From Clostridia bacterium (GTDB lineage: Bacteria > Bacillota > DSM-521 > Neomoorellales > Neomoorellaceae): a stretch of 11,552 bases of DNA. Made by a program: the position numbers and the translations under genes. This document shows, in pieces, positions 1 through 6,591 of the stretch. Below the pieces are notes generated by a model. That model ran no database searches and was not told where the DNA came from. It saw nothing but the letters and a program-made list of their open reading frames with translations. Positions within the stretch are counted from its first letter, which is position 1; every line of letters starts with the position of its first letter. Location of the stretch: assembly GCA_012727745.1 (NCBI GenBank), contig JAAYGJ010000187.1, positions 1-11,552 of the forward strand, read 5' to 3'.

Positions 1-1140
1 CATTTCAATGGGTACTCTTTCCACAACTTTAAGGTTATATCCTTCCAGACCGGCTATTTTTTTGGGGTTGTTGGTCAGAAGACGGATCTGGCGCACACCC
101 AGGTCGACCAGTATCTGAGCTCCAATACCATAATCGCGTAAGTCAGGGGGAAAGCCAAGAGCTTCATTGGCCTCAACCGTATCTTTACCCTCTTCCTGCA
201 GTTTGTAAGCCCTGATCTTATTGAGCAGACCAATCCCACGGCCTTCCTGTCGCATGTACAGCAAGACCCCGCAGCCTTCAGCCTCGATCATGGTCATTGC
301 CGTCTGCAACTGCTCACCGCAATCACAACGGCAGGAGCCAAAAACATCACCGGTAAGGCACTCGGAATGCACTCGCACCAGGACCGGTTTCTTAGAATCA
401 ATCTTTCCTTTGACTAAGGCCAAGTGTCCCTTGCCACTAATAATCTCTTCATAGGCCATGGCCTTAAAATGGCCGTATGCCGTGGGTAAATCTGCTTCCG
501 CCACCAGGCGTATCAGTTTTTCTGTGCGGCGGCGGTACTCAATCAGGTCTGCGATGGTTATCATTTTCAGGCCGTGTTTCTGGCAAAAATCGACCAGCTG
601 GGGTACCCGGGCCATTGTACCGTCAGGATTCATAATCTCACAAATGACCCCGGCAGGATAAAGGCCAGCCAAGCGGGCCAAGTCTACCGCGGCCTCCGTA
701 TGTCCGGCACGGCGTAAAACCCCATCTTCTCTTGCCCTCAAAGGAAAAACATGCCCCGGCCGGCGCAAACCTTCCGGCCTGGTAGCAGGGTCAATAATTT
801 TTTTAATCGTCAACGCCCTTTCTGCCGCAGAAATCCCAGTGGTTACTTCAGCAGCGTCTACCGAAACAGTAAAGGCTGTCCCCATTGATTCCGTATTGTT
901 GTTAACCATTGGTACCAGTTCCAGTTCATCAAGTCGCTGTCCCTCTACAGGCATACAAACCAGACCACGGGCATGGGTTACCATAAAATTTACAGCTTCG
1001 GCAGTTACTTTTTCGGCTGCTATACCCACATCCCCTTCATTCTCCCGGTCCTCATCATCTACAACTACCACCATCCGCCCGTTCCGGATATCAGCAATTG
1101 CTTCTTCAATTGTACTAAACACTGTTTTTGCTTCGCCCAT
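1..1140 (-). CDS. ribBA: RibBA, bifunctional DHBP synthase / GTP cyclohydrolase II (C-terminus cut by window edge)
   Basis: Cytoplasmic enzyme for both entry steps of riboflavin synthesis: ribulose-5-phosphate to 3,4-dihydroxy-2-butanone 4-phosphate, and GTP to the diaminopyrimidine precursor. I translated 380 codons from ATG 1140 to base 1 with no stop; the family is about 400 residues, so roughly 20 are missing. The N-terminal DHBP synthase domain (about 1-200) shows the acidic loop DDEDRENEGD (28-37), RRPGH (126-130) and RRAGHTEA (143-150). The GTP cyclohydrolase II domain (about 205-380) has RVHSECLTGD (256-265) and RCDCGEQL (271-278); the zinc cysteines are C261, C272 and C274, and RQEGRGIGL (297-305) follows. 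The start is preceded by AAGAAGG with an 8-nt spacer. It is the third gene of the FMN-riboswitch operon and lies 25 nt after the second stop of the ribE frame. The next gene off the edge would plausibly be ribH (inference). Confidence 0.97.
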   Translation of the reverse strand, partial: MGEAKTVFSTIEEAIADIRNGRMVVVVDDEDRENEGDVGIAAEKVTAEAVNFMVTHARGLVCMPVEGQRLDELELVPMVNNNTESMGTAFTVSVDAAEVTTGISAAERALTIKKIIDPATRPEGLRRPGHVFPLRAREDGVLRRAGHTEAAVDLARLAGLYPAGVICEIMNPDGTMARVPQLVDFCQKHGLKMITIADLIEYRRRTEKLIRLVAEADLPTAYGHFKAMAYEEIISGKGHLALVKGKIDSKKPVLVRVHSECLTGDVFGSCRCDCGEQLQTAMTMIEAEGCGVLLYMRQEGRGIGLLNKIRAYKLQEEGKDTVEANEALGFPPDLRDYGIGAQILVDLGVRQIRLLTNNPKKIAGLEGYNLKVVERVPIEM

Positions 1141-1165
1141 TATCAACGCCTTCTTTCCTCCACTG

Positions 1166-1258
1166 TTATTTTAGAAAGCCCTGTGCTTCCAGCAACTCCA
1201 GGCTTAGGCCGCTACGGGGCTGCTGGGCTGGAGCCGGGTTTAACAGTTTCTCCAGCTA
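1166..1258 (-). other. In-frame continuation of ribE beyond the amber codon (C-terminal trimerisation helix)
   Basis: Starting at TAG (1258-1256), the ribE frame continues for 29 sense codons and ends with TAA at 1168-1166. The first residues are LEKLLNPAPAQ and the last are GLSLELLEAQGFLK. This looks like the usual riboflavin synthase C-terminus: a Y-V/L-E-K/R-L-L helix, a variable linker, then a hydrophobic G-[IL]-[ST]-L-x-[FL]-L-x-x-x-G-F end. Counting the amber as one residue gives 217 residues, the normal family size. The TAA is then 25 nt from the ribBA start, a normal operon gap, instead of 115 nt. In the known E. coli structure the C-terminal helix holds the trimer together, so loss of this segment should matter. 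What is seen is the frame; the cause is not decided by this sequence. Confidence 0.85.
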
Positions 1259-1819
1259 GCGTGCCACCAAATCTACCTCTAGATTGACTTTGGCACCTGG
1301 TTCTTTAGTTCCCAGAATAGTTTTTTGGGCAGTATGGGGAATAATGCCAACTACAAATTCGTTTCCCTGCTGGCTAATTACGGTCAGGCTGGTGCCGTCA
1401 AGGCATACCGAACCTTTGGGGACAATATAACGTTCCAGACCGGCAGGAACAGCCAGAGTTAATTCCCAGGCTATGCCTACCTTGCGCCTGGAGGTAATTT
1501 CAACAACAGCATCAATATGGCCGCTGACCAGGTGTCCTCCGAGCCTCTGCCCCAACTGCAAAGCCCTTTCCAGGTTGACCCTGTCTCCGGCCTGCAGGTA
1601 CCCCAGGTTTGTAACCCTTAAGGTTTCAGGCATAACCTCCGCTACCAGGGCAGAAGCTTGCAACTCTACCACTGTAAGGCAGGCCCCGTTAACAGCAATG
1701 CTGTCGCCGATTCGAGTGCCGTCAAGGACTTCCCGGGCAGCAACGGTTAAACGCGCCCCCTGGGAACCCTTCTCAATCCTGCGAACCGTACCTATCTCTT
1801 CAACCAGGCCGGTAAACAT
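1256..1819 (-). CDS. ribE: RibE, riboflavin synthase alpha chain, stopped by an in-frame TAG at codon 188
   Basis: Riboflavin synthase performs the last pathway step, dismutation of two 6,7-dimethyl-8-ribityllumazine molecules to riboflavin. The start MFTGLVEEIG is the conserved family N-terminus, and ATG 1819 has AAGGTGA five nt upstream; longer in-frame starts (to 1879) lie inside ribD and are rejected. Two lumazine-binding repeats are visible: repeat 1 (about 1-95) with NGACLTV (44-50), and repeat 2 (about 97-187) with SGHIDAV (99-105) and DGTSLTV (141-147). The frame stops with TAG after residue 187 (ending EVDLVAR), whereas the family has about 210-220 residues. Codons after the TAG continue a family-like C-terminus for 29 residues (separate entry). 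The family normally reads K/R-Y-V/L-E here, so the amber stands where a tyrosine is expected. The start overlaps the ribD end by 20 nt. Identity is certain; whether the product is truncated, read through or wrongly sequenced is open. Confidence 0.93.
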   Translation of the reverse strand: MFTGLVEEIGTVRRIEKGSQGARLTVAAREVLDGTRIGDSIAVNGACLTVVELQASALVAEVMPETLRVTNLGYLQAGDRVNLERALQLGQRLGGHLVSGHIDAVVEITSRRKVGIAWELTLAVPAGLERYIVPKGSVCLDGTSLTVISQQGNEFVVGIIPHTAQKTILGTKEPGAKVNLEVDLVAR

Positions 1820-2933
1820 GACTCTCACCTTCTTTGCGCAGGTAAGCGCTAAGCATGACATCTTCACCGCAAGGCTCAACTGTTAAATTATCCAGCTGCC
1901 AGGCTTCCCCTGGAAGTGTCACTCCTTGACCGCCAACCGGACCAGGGGCTACAGTGCCACCAAATATCTTGGGAGCAATAAAAGCAATAATTTTATCAAC
2001 TACCCCCGCAGCCAGAGCGCTAGCATTGACTTCAGCCCCACCCTCCACTAAAACGCTGGTAATATTACGCCGGGCCAGTTCTGCCAACAACGGCTGCCAG
2101 GCAACTCGCCCCGCTTCTGCCGGCAAAGTTAGCACTTCAACTCCCCGGTCAAGCAGTTGCTGCCGTGCTGACGCCGGTGCAGCTTCAGTCGTGGCAACCA
2201 CAGTAGGCGCCACTGAATCCAGGTTAATAACCCTAGCCGTTAAAGGCAACCTTAAACGGCTGTCCAAAATTATTCGTACCGCGTCCCTGCCCCTACCCCC
2301 TGGCAGCCGAGTGGTAAGCAGGGGGTCATCCTTGAGAACCGTACCTATACCCACCAGGATAGCATCATGCTTGTCCCGGAGTTCGTGAACCCTGGTTCTG
2401 GAAGTCGGGCCGGTAATCCAGCGCGAAGCTCCGGTACGGGTAGCTATCTTGCCGTCCAGGGTCAAGGCCATTTTAAGGGTAACCCAGGGTAAACCTCGGC
2501 TGATAAATTTAGCAAAAGCCTCGTTCAAACGGCGCGCCTCTTCTGCCAGTAAGCCAATTTCTACCTTAATGCCAGCCTGGCGCAAAATGTCAAAACCTTT
2601 ACCAGCGACCCCGGGGTTAGGGTCGGGCATTGCCGCTACAACCCGGTTTATACCGGCAGCTATAATTGCCTCTGTACAAGGAGGTGTACGGCCAAAATGA
2701 CAGCACGGTTCCAGGGTAACATAAAGCGTACCTCCCCGGGCTGCCTCAGCTGCAGCCCGCAGAGCATGTATTTCAGCATGGGGTGTGCCGGCTCGCTGGT
2801 GGTAGCCTTCACCGACAACCCGGCCGTCACGAACAATAACAGCACCTACCGCAGGGTTGGGACTGGTTCGGCCAAGTCCCCTGGCAGCCAGTTCCAAAGC
2901 CCGGCGCATAAATTGAACATCGGTTGCCTCCAC
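1800..2933 (-). CDS. ribD: RibD, bifunctional diaminohydroxyphosphoribosylaminopyrimidine deaminase / reductase
   Basis: Cytoplasmic enzyme for the second and third steps of the pyrimidine branch: zinc-dependent deamination, then NADPH-dependent reduction of the ribose side chain. It has 377 residues, a typical length. The deaminase domain (about 1-145) has PHAEIHAL (51-58) and LEPCCHFGRTPPC (74-86), giving zinc ligands H52, C77 and C86 and catalytic E54. The reductase domain (about 149-367) has KMALTLDGKIA (154-164), the substrate-binding WITGP (172-176), LVGIGTVLKDDPLLTTR (193-209) and LVEGGAEVN (295-303). The GTG start at 2933 is chosen because AAGGAG (2942-2947) lies 8 nt upstream and the protein then begins just before the conserved FMRRALELA. 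It is the first gene after the FMN riboswitch; its TGA overlaps the ribE start by 20 nt, suggesting translational coupling. Confidence 0.97.
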   Translation of the reverse strand: MEATDVQFMRRALELAARGLGRTSPNPAVGAVIVRDGRVVGEGYHQRAGTPHAEIHALRAAAEAARGGTLYVTLEPCCHFGRTPPCTEAIIAAGINRVVAAMPDPNPGVAGKGFDILRQAGIKVEIGLLAEEARRLNEAFAKFISRGLPWVTLKMALTLDGKIATRTGASRWITGPTSRTRVHELRDKHDAILVGIGTVLKDDPLLTTRLPGGRGRDAVRIILDSRLRLPLTARVINLDSVAPTVVATTEAAPASARQQLLDRGVEVLTLPAEAGRVAWQPLLAELARRNITSVLVEGGAEVNASALAAGVVDKIIAFIAPKIFGGTVAPGPVGGQGVTLPGEAWQLDNLTVEPCGEDVMLSAYLRKEGESHVYRPG

Positions 2934-2941
2934 AATTTTGA

Positions 2942-2947
2942 CTCCTT
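2942..2947 (-). promoter_or_regulatory. Shine-Dalgarno site fixing the GTG start of ribD
   Basis: AAGGAG reads on the minus strand with an 8-nt spacer to GTG 2933-2931. It supports the GTG over the internal ATG at residue 9. It lies about 55 nt downstream of the riboswitch terminator hairpin and is not part of that hairpin, so control at the level of transcription is the simpler reading. Confidence 0.75.
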
Positions 2948-3000
2948 CGTAAATAGCTCTTGCGGTAATAAGGTTCAGCTGTCAACAATACATCAACGTA

Positions 3001-3032
3001 GATAATAAAATAACCCCGGAAATACTCCGGGG
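3001..3032 (-). terminator. Intrinsic terminator of the FMN riboswitch expression platform
   Basis: On the minus strand a perfect 7-bp stem CCCCGGA/TCCGGGG (3032-3026 with 3020-3014) closes a 5-nt loop and is followed by TTATTTTATTATC, a U-rich though not uninterrupted run. It lies 28 nt downstream of the riboswitch aptamer. A possible alternative pairing uses GGGGTTA (3060-3054) with the CCCC at 3032-3029 and the TAA just before it, leaving a small bulge. This could act as antiterminator, but it is inference and its exclusion by closed P1 is not obvious. Confidence 0.85.
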
Positions 3033-3060
3033 ATTTACACGGGCAAATACATATAACCCC

Positions 3061-3172
3061 TCCTTCTCCCTTCCAGACTGTCACTGTCGGCCCCGTAATT
3101 GCAACGGGTCAACCTTTTTAAGGCTCGCGGGCTTTACCGCCGGTAAGGAATTGCACCTATCCCCGAAGGATT
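3061..3172 (-). ncRNA. FMN riboswitch (RFN element)
   Basis: The minus strand carries the whole conserved RFN core in order: the P1 5' strand TCCTTC followed by GGGG, then ATTCCTTACCGGCGGTA, AGCCCGCGAGCC, a variable arm with GTTGACCCG and its partner CGGGGCCGACAG, then AGTCTGG and GGGAGAAGGA. TCCTTC near the 5' end pairs with GAAGGA at the 3' end (3066-3061) to close P1. This aptamer binds flavin mononucleotide. In Firmicutes it commonly lowers riboflavin operon transcription when FMN is plentiful, which agrees with the terminator hairpin immediately downstream and with ribD, ribE and ribBA following. Confidence 0.97.
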
Positions 3173-3178
3173 ACTGTA

Positions 3179-3207
3179 ATTATAAAACTACAACAAGCTA
3201 ACGTCAA
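3179..3207 (-). promoter_or_regulatory. Sigma-A-type promoter of the riboflavin operon
   Basis: On the minus strand the -35 box TTGACG (3207-3202, five of six consensus) is followed by exactly 17 nt and the perfect -10 box TATAAT (3184-3179). Transcription would start near 3172, which is the first base of the riboswitch. The -35 box includes the TGA stop codon of rpe (3206-3204), so coding end and promoter share bases. The leader before the ribD GTG is then about 239 nt. Confidence 0.85.
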
Positions 3208-3872
3208 GAAGTTTCCATAATGCCAGCTGCCTGAATTAGACTGTTAACCGCTCCGATACGGTCAGGGCAGCCAAAGATAGCAGAGCCGGCGACCAGCACA
3301 TTAGCCCCAGCCCGGCACACTAAAGCAGCAGTCTCAGGAGTAATACCTCCGTCGACCTGCAACAGGAGATTACGCTGCTCCTGCTTAAACCTTTGCGCCA
3401 GCGCTGCTATTTTAGGTAACACGGCCGGGATAAAGTCCTGGCCGCCAAAGCCGGGGTTCACGGTCATTAACAAAACCATATCAACTTCATCCAGGATATA
3501 ATCCAGTACATAAAGAGGAGTAGCCGGGTTTAATGCTACTGCCGGTCTGCAGCCGGCGGTACGAATTTGCTGCAACACTCGGTGCAGGTGGATACAGGCC
3601 TCAGCATGCACTGTAATAATATCTGCACCGGCGCGGGCAAAAGGTTCAATAAAGTCCTGTGGCCGGGCCAGCATCAAATGAACATCAAAGACCAGCTTGC
3701 TCTTAGACCGCAAGGCTGCCACTGTAGCAGGCCCCATGGTCAGATTGGGCACAAAATGGCCATCCATAATGTCAAAATGCAGCCACTGGGCACCAGCCTC
3801 AGTCACCTGTTCTACTTCCTGCTGCAGGTTGGCGAAATCTGCTGCCAGCAGTGAAGGGGCGATAATAGTCAA
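3204..3872 (-). CDS. rpe: Rpe, ribulose-phosphate 3-epimerase
   Basis: TIM-barrel enzyme of the pentose phosphate pathway interconverting ribulose-5-phosphate and xylulose-5-phosphate. With the TTG start the protein has 222 residues, the usual size, and begins MTIIAPSLLAADF, the standard family N-terminus. Metal and catalytic residues are visible: H32 and D34 in LHFDIMDGHFVPN (31-43), H65 in FDVHLM (62-67), and D174 in QVDGGI (172-177); the phosphate-binding end has AGSAIFG (195-201) and the barrel loop MTVNPGFGGQ (136-145). An upstream in-frame ATG (3905) would add 11 residues inside rsgA and is rejected because a strong Shine-Dalgarno precedes TTG 3872. The rsgA stop ends 1 nt before this TTG, so the two are probably coupled. 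Its substrate, ribulose-5-phosphate, also feeds RibBA in the next operon. Confidence 0.97.
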   Translation of the reverse strand: MTIIAPSLLAADFANLQQEVEQVTEAGAQWLHFDIMDGHFVPNLTMGPATVAALRSKSKLVFDVHLMLARPQDFIEPFARAGADIITVHAEACIHLHRVLQQIRTAGCRPAVALNPATPLYVLDYILDEVDMVLLMTVNPGFGGQDFIPAVLPKIAALAQRFKQEQRNLLLQVDGGITPETAALVCRAGANVLVAGSAIFGCPDRIGAVNSLIQAAGIMETS

Positions 3873-3873
3873 G

Positions 3874-4746
3874 TTAATATCTCCTTTCGGCAGCGATAAC
3901 TTCATTCAAAAAGGTCAGGTAGTGCTCATAGCGATGCCGGACGATTACCCCTTCTGCTACAGCTGCGGTAACAGCGCAGTCCGGCTCCCCTCGGTGCAGG
4001 CAGGTGTTGAAACGGCACTGTCCTAAGAAGGGTTCCATCTCCATGAAGTGACCGGCCACTTCTTCCCGGGTAATATCCTCCGGAATATGCAAACGGCTAA
4101 AACCGGGCGTATCGGCTACCCAACCTCCGGCACTAAGGCGGATTAATTCGGCATGGCGGGTTGTATGGCGACCCCGGCCGACTTTTTCGCTGATTTCTCC
4201 TATGGCCAGCTTTAGTTGAGGCTCCATAGCATTAAACAGGGACGACTTGCCCACCCCGGAAGGTCCTGCAAAAGTGCTAATCCGCCCTCTCAGGAGTTTT
4301 CTAAGCTCCTCAATGCCGCGACCGTCAACAGCACTGGTTATTAAACTCAGATATCCGATACGCTGATAAAGTTCAGGTAAATGAAGATATTTAGCCAATG
4401 CTATATCTGCTTTATTCCAGACCAAGACGGCTTTAAGGTCTTTAATACTAACCATAAACAACAGCCGGTCCAGTAGTTCCAGGTCAGGTGGTGGTTCGCT
4501 CAAAGTAAAAACAATAACCACCTGTTCTACATTGGCCACTGCCGGCCGTTCCAGGAGAGAAACCCGGGGCTTAATCGCTTCAATCACCCCTTTATCCTCT
4601 CCCAGAGCTACTATTTCCACCCTATCACCGGGAAGAAAATCGGTCTCTGTACGCCGGAAACGGCCCCTTAAGCGACAGGTCCATACCTTACCTTCACTTT
4701 CTACATAGTAAAATCCACCGTAACGGCGTAAAAGAATACCTTCCAT
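3874..4746 (-). CDS. rsgA: RsgA, small ribosomal subunit biogenesis GTPase (YjeQ/CpgA family)
   Basis: Circularly permuted GTPase that helps the late maturation of the 30S subunit. It has 290 residues, typical for Firmicutes. An N-terminal OB fold (about 1-65) contains GDRVEI (40-45). The GTPase motifs come in the permuted order: G4 NKAD (111-114), G5-like TSAVDGRG (137-144), G1 GPSGVGKSS (161-169), G2 region GRGRHTTRH (190-198) and G3 DTPG (212-215). The C-terminal zinc module reads C244-x4-C249-x-H251-x5-C257. ATG 4746 has GGGGTGA four nt upstream. It starts 10 nt after the kinase stop; prkC followed by rsgA (cpgA) and rpe is also the Bacillus order, where CpgA is known to be phosphorylated by PrkC. 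Confidence 0.97.
   Translation of the reverse strand: MEGILLRRYGGFYYVESEGKVWTCRLRGRFRRTETDFLPGDRVEIVALGEDKGVIEAIKPRVSLLERPAVANVEQVVIVFTLSEPPPDLELLDRLLFMVSIKDLKAVLVWNKADIALAKYLHLPELYQRIGYLSLITSAVDGRGIEELRKLLRGRISTFAGPSGVGKSSLFNAMEPQLKLAIGEISEKVGRGRHTTRHAELIRLSAGGWVADTPGFSRLHIPEDITREEVAGHFMEMEPFLGQCRFNTCLHRGEPDCAVTAAVAEGVIVRHRYEHYLTFLNEVIAAERRY
3881..3887 (-). promoter_or_regulatory. Shine-Dalgarno site selecting the TTG start of rpe
   Basis: AAAGGAG on the minus strand lies 8 nt before TTG 3872-3870 and inside the last codons of rsgA. The alternative ATG at 3905 lies upstream of this site and would start a non-family N-terminal extension. Confidence 0.8.
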
Positions 4747-4756
4747 CCATTCACCC

Positions 4757-6586
4757 CTAAGGCAAAGCCCGTTCGAAAATCAATTCATCATCGCGAAAAA
4801 CCTGAAGGCTTCCCTGTCCGTAAAATGTAACGCGGGCATAAACCTCCTGCCCCGGATTCTGGGTCTGGTTTAACTCCTCCCGGCTGCCCCGGGCATCACT
4901 AATGACAATCCTGACAATATGGGTTTCATCATCGGGCGCCGGTGGTATGGTCACATCCATTTCCCGCTTATCCGGTCCTGGACCTTGACTAACTACGATG
5001 TCAACGTTGCTTCCCTGCAGCACACTGGTTCCTGCCGCGGGATTTTGTTCTATAACTACATTTGGTAAATGTTCTTCACTGCGACCGTAGGTAAGGGCAC
5101 CCTGTTGCAACTTTGCTTCGGCTAATAGTTGCTGAGCTTCAGTTAGGGTGTGCCCAACCAGTTTAGGTACCGTTACAAACTGGGGTTCAGGTCCTTTGCT
5201 GATAATTAGCCTGACTTCCGTTCCCTCAGGCTGGGTGCTGTTACCGGGCGGGTTCTGTTCCACTACTGAACCGGCCGGTATATTGGGATGAAATACCTTT
5301 AGAGAATCGCTTAACACATTAAACCCAGCATTTTCCAGGGTCAAACGGGCTTCCCGTTCAGTATAGCCTATAACGCTGGGAACGTCGAGCATGCGGCTAC
5401 CCCGACTGACTATAAGATCTACCACCCTGCCCCGCCGTACCTCTTCACCGGCGGCAGGATTCTGGTCCATAACTTCCCCGGCCGGAATAGTATTATCATA
5501 CTGCCTGGCCACCACTTGACCACGTAAACCTGCAGCCTCTAGGAGTTCTAGGGCCTTGTCCTCAGTCATCCCTACCACCGAAGGTACCTGCGTCTCTCCC
5601 ACCAGCAGAAAATAACGGAAGCCTGACCAGAGCCCTGCAGCAGCCAGGCCAAAAAACAACAGCGTCAATACAATCCAGGCCCACACCCGGGGCCGGCGCG
5701 CCTTAGCCGGATTAATCTCGGAAGCATCAATAGCCGGCAATTCCCGGGTGGCAAAACTTTCCTCAGTTAAAACCCTTTTTACCGTTTCCAATTCGGCGTG
5801 TAGGGCTACGGCTGATTGATACCGCCTGTCAGGGTCCTTCTCCAGAGTACGCATCACAATCCGTTCCACAACCGGCGGTACGTCAGGGTTTATTTCCCGT
5901 AATGGCCGGGGTAACTCTTGTAAATGTTTAATTGCTACTGCTACCGGGGTATCTCCTTGAAAAGGAAGCTGGCCGGTAAGCATCTCATAGAGAACAATAC
6001 CAAAGGAATAAATATCGGCAGCTGTCCCCGTAACCCCACCTCGGGCTTGCTCCGGCGAAATATAGTGAACTGATCCTACCATTGTGCCGTTATAAGACAT
6101 GGTGGCTTCATTAACCGCCTGGGCAATGCCAAAATCAGTCACTTTTACTCGCCCGTTTTTGGTAATCAGGATATTATGCGGCTTTATGTCCCTGTGAATA
6201 ACATCGTTTTCATGGGCATGTTCCAGGGCACTGCATATCTGCTGGGCTATATCTATCGCTTGCAGGGGAGGCAAAGGAGCTTCCTTCGAAACGAGTTCTT
6301 TAAGCGTCGAACCTTCAACATACTCCATAATCAGGTAATGAAGGCCGTTATCCTGACCTACATCGTAGATACTTACAACATTTGGATGGGACAACTTAGC
6401 AACTGCCTTGGCCTCATTTTCAAACCTGCTCAAAAAGTCCTTGTCACTGGCATACTGTTCCCTCAAAATCTTGATGGTTACATTGCGGTGCAACAGGCGA
6501 TCCTGGCCACGGTAAACCCGGGCCATGCCTCCGCCTCCCAATTCGCTTACTATTTCATAGCGACCTTCCAGGATTTTACCAATCAT
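4757..6586 (-). CDS. prkC: PrkC/PknB-type membrane Ser/Thr protein kinase with three PASTA repeats
   Basis: Transmembrane Hanks-type kinase sensing cell-wall fragments and phosphorylating division, wall and translation factors. It has 609 residues. The kinase domain (about 9-270) shows the glycine loop ELGGGGMARVY (15-25), VTIK with K39 (threonine in place of the usual alanine), helix-C E58, HRDIKPHN (131-138), DFG (151-153) and the activation segment with T168 and GSVHYISPEQ (171-180). A basic juxtamembrane stretch leads to one membrane helix (about 301-328). Three PASTA repeats follow outside (about 331-396, 398-465 and 470-535), two of them with QNPAAG and the second with a slightly longer QNPPGNSTQPEG segment. 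A further 70 residues (540-609) resemble in position the Ig-like end of B. subtilis and S. aureus homologues (inference). GGTGA lies 5 nt before ATG 6586; the gap to the PBP stop is 5 nt. The stop is TAG, with TGA two codons later. Confidence 0.97.
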   Translation of the reverse strand: MIGKILEGRYEIVSELGGGGMARVYRGQDRLLHRNVTIKILREQYASDKDFLSRFENEAKAVAKLSHPNVVSIYDVGQDNGLHYLIMEYVEGSTLKELVSKEAPLPPLQAIDIAQQICSALEHAHENDVIHRDIKPHNILITKNGRVKVTDFGIAQAVNEATMSYNGTMVGSVHYISPEQARGGVTGTAADIYSFGIVLYEMLTGQLPFQGDTPVAVAIKHLQELPRPLREINPDVPPVVERIVMRTLEKDPDRRYQSAVALHAELETVKRVLTEESFATRELPAIDASEINPAKARRPRVWAWIVLTLLFFGLAAAGLWSGFRYFLLVGETQVPSVVGMTEDKALELLEAAGLRGQVVARQYDNTIPAGEVMDQNPAAGEEVRRGRVVDLIVSRGSRMLDVPSVIGYTEREARLTLENAGFNVLSDSLKVFHPNIPAGSVVEQNPPGNSTQPEGTEVRLIISKGPEPQFVTVPKLVGHTLTEAQQLLAEAKLQQGALTYGRSEEHLPNVVIEQNPAAGTSVLQGSNVDIVVSQGPGPDKREMDVTIPPAPDDETHIVRIVISDARGSREELNQTQNPGQEVYARVTFYGQGSLQVFRDDELIFERALP

Positions 6587-6591
6587 CTATT

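Noticed and set aside
839..1287. Plus-strand open frames opposite ribBA and ribE
   Set aside because: Serine/threonine-rich shadow translations antisense to RibBA and RibE, whose motifs are unambiguous.
1820..1879. Longer ribE starting inside ribD
   Set aside because: Riboflavin synthases begin MFTG; ATG 1819 has its own Shine-Dalgarno and matches the conserved start.
2980..2985. TTGACA hexamer on the minus strand in the ribD leader
   Set aside because: A perfect -35 box, but no acceptable -10 box lies 16-18 nt downstream (CAAGAG is found), so a second promoter after the terminator is not supported.
2827..3084. Minus-strand open frame of 85 codons overlapping the ribD start and leader
   Set aside because: It runs through the riboswitch terminator and the ribD start in a different frame, with no motif and no good Shine-Dalgarno; the RNA structures explain this stretch.
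3873..3905. Longer rpe with an ATG start at 3905
   Set aside because: It adds 11 non-family residues inside rsgA; AAAGGAG 8 nt before TTG 3872 and the family N-terminus support the shorter form.
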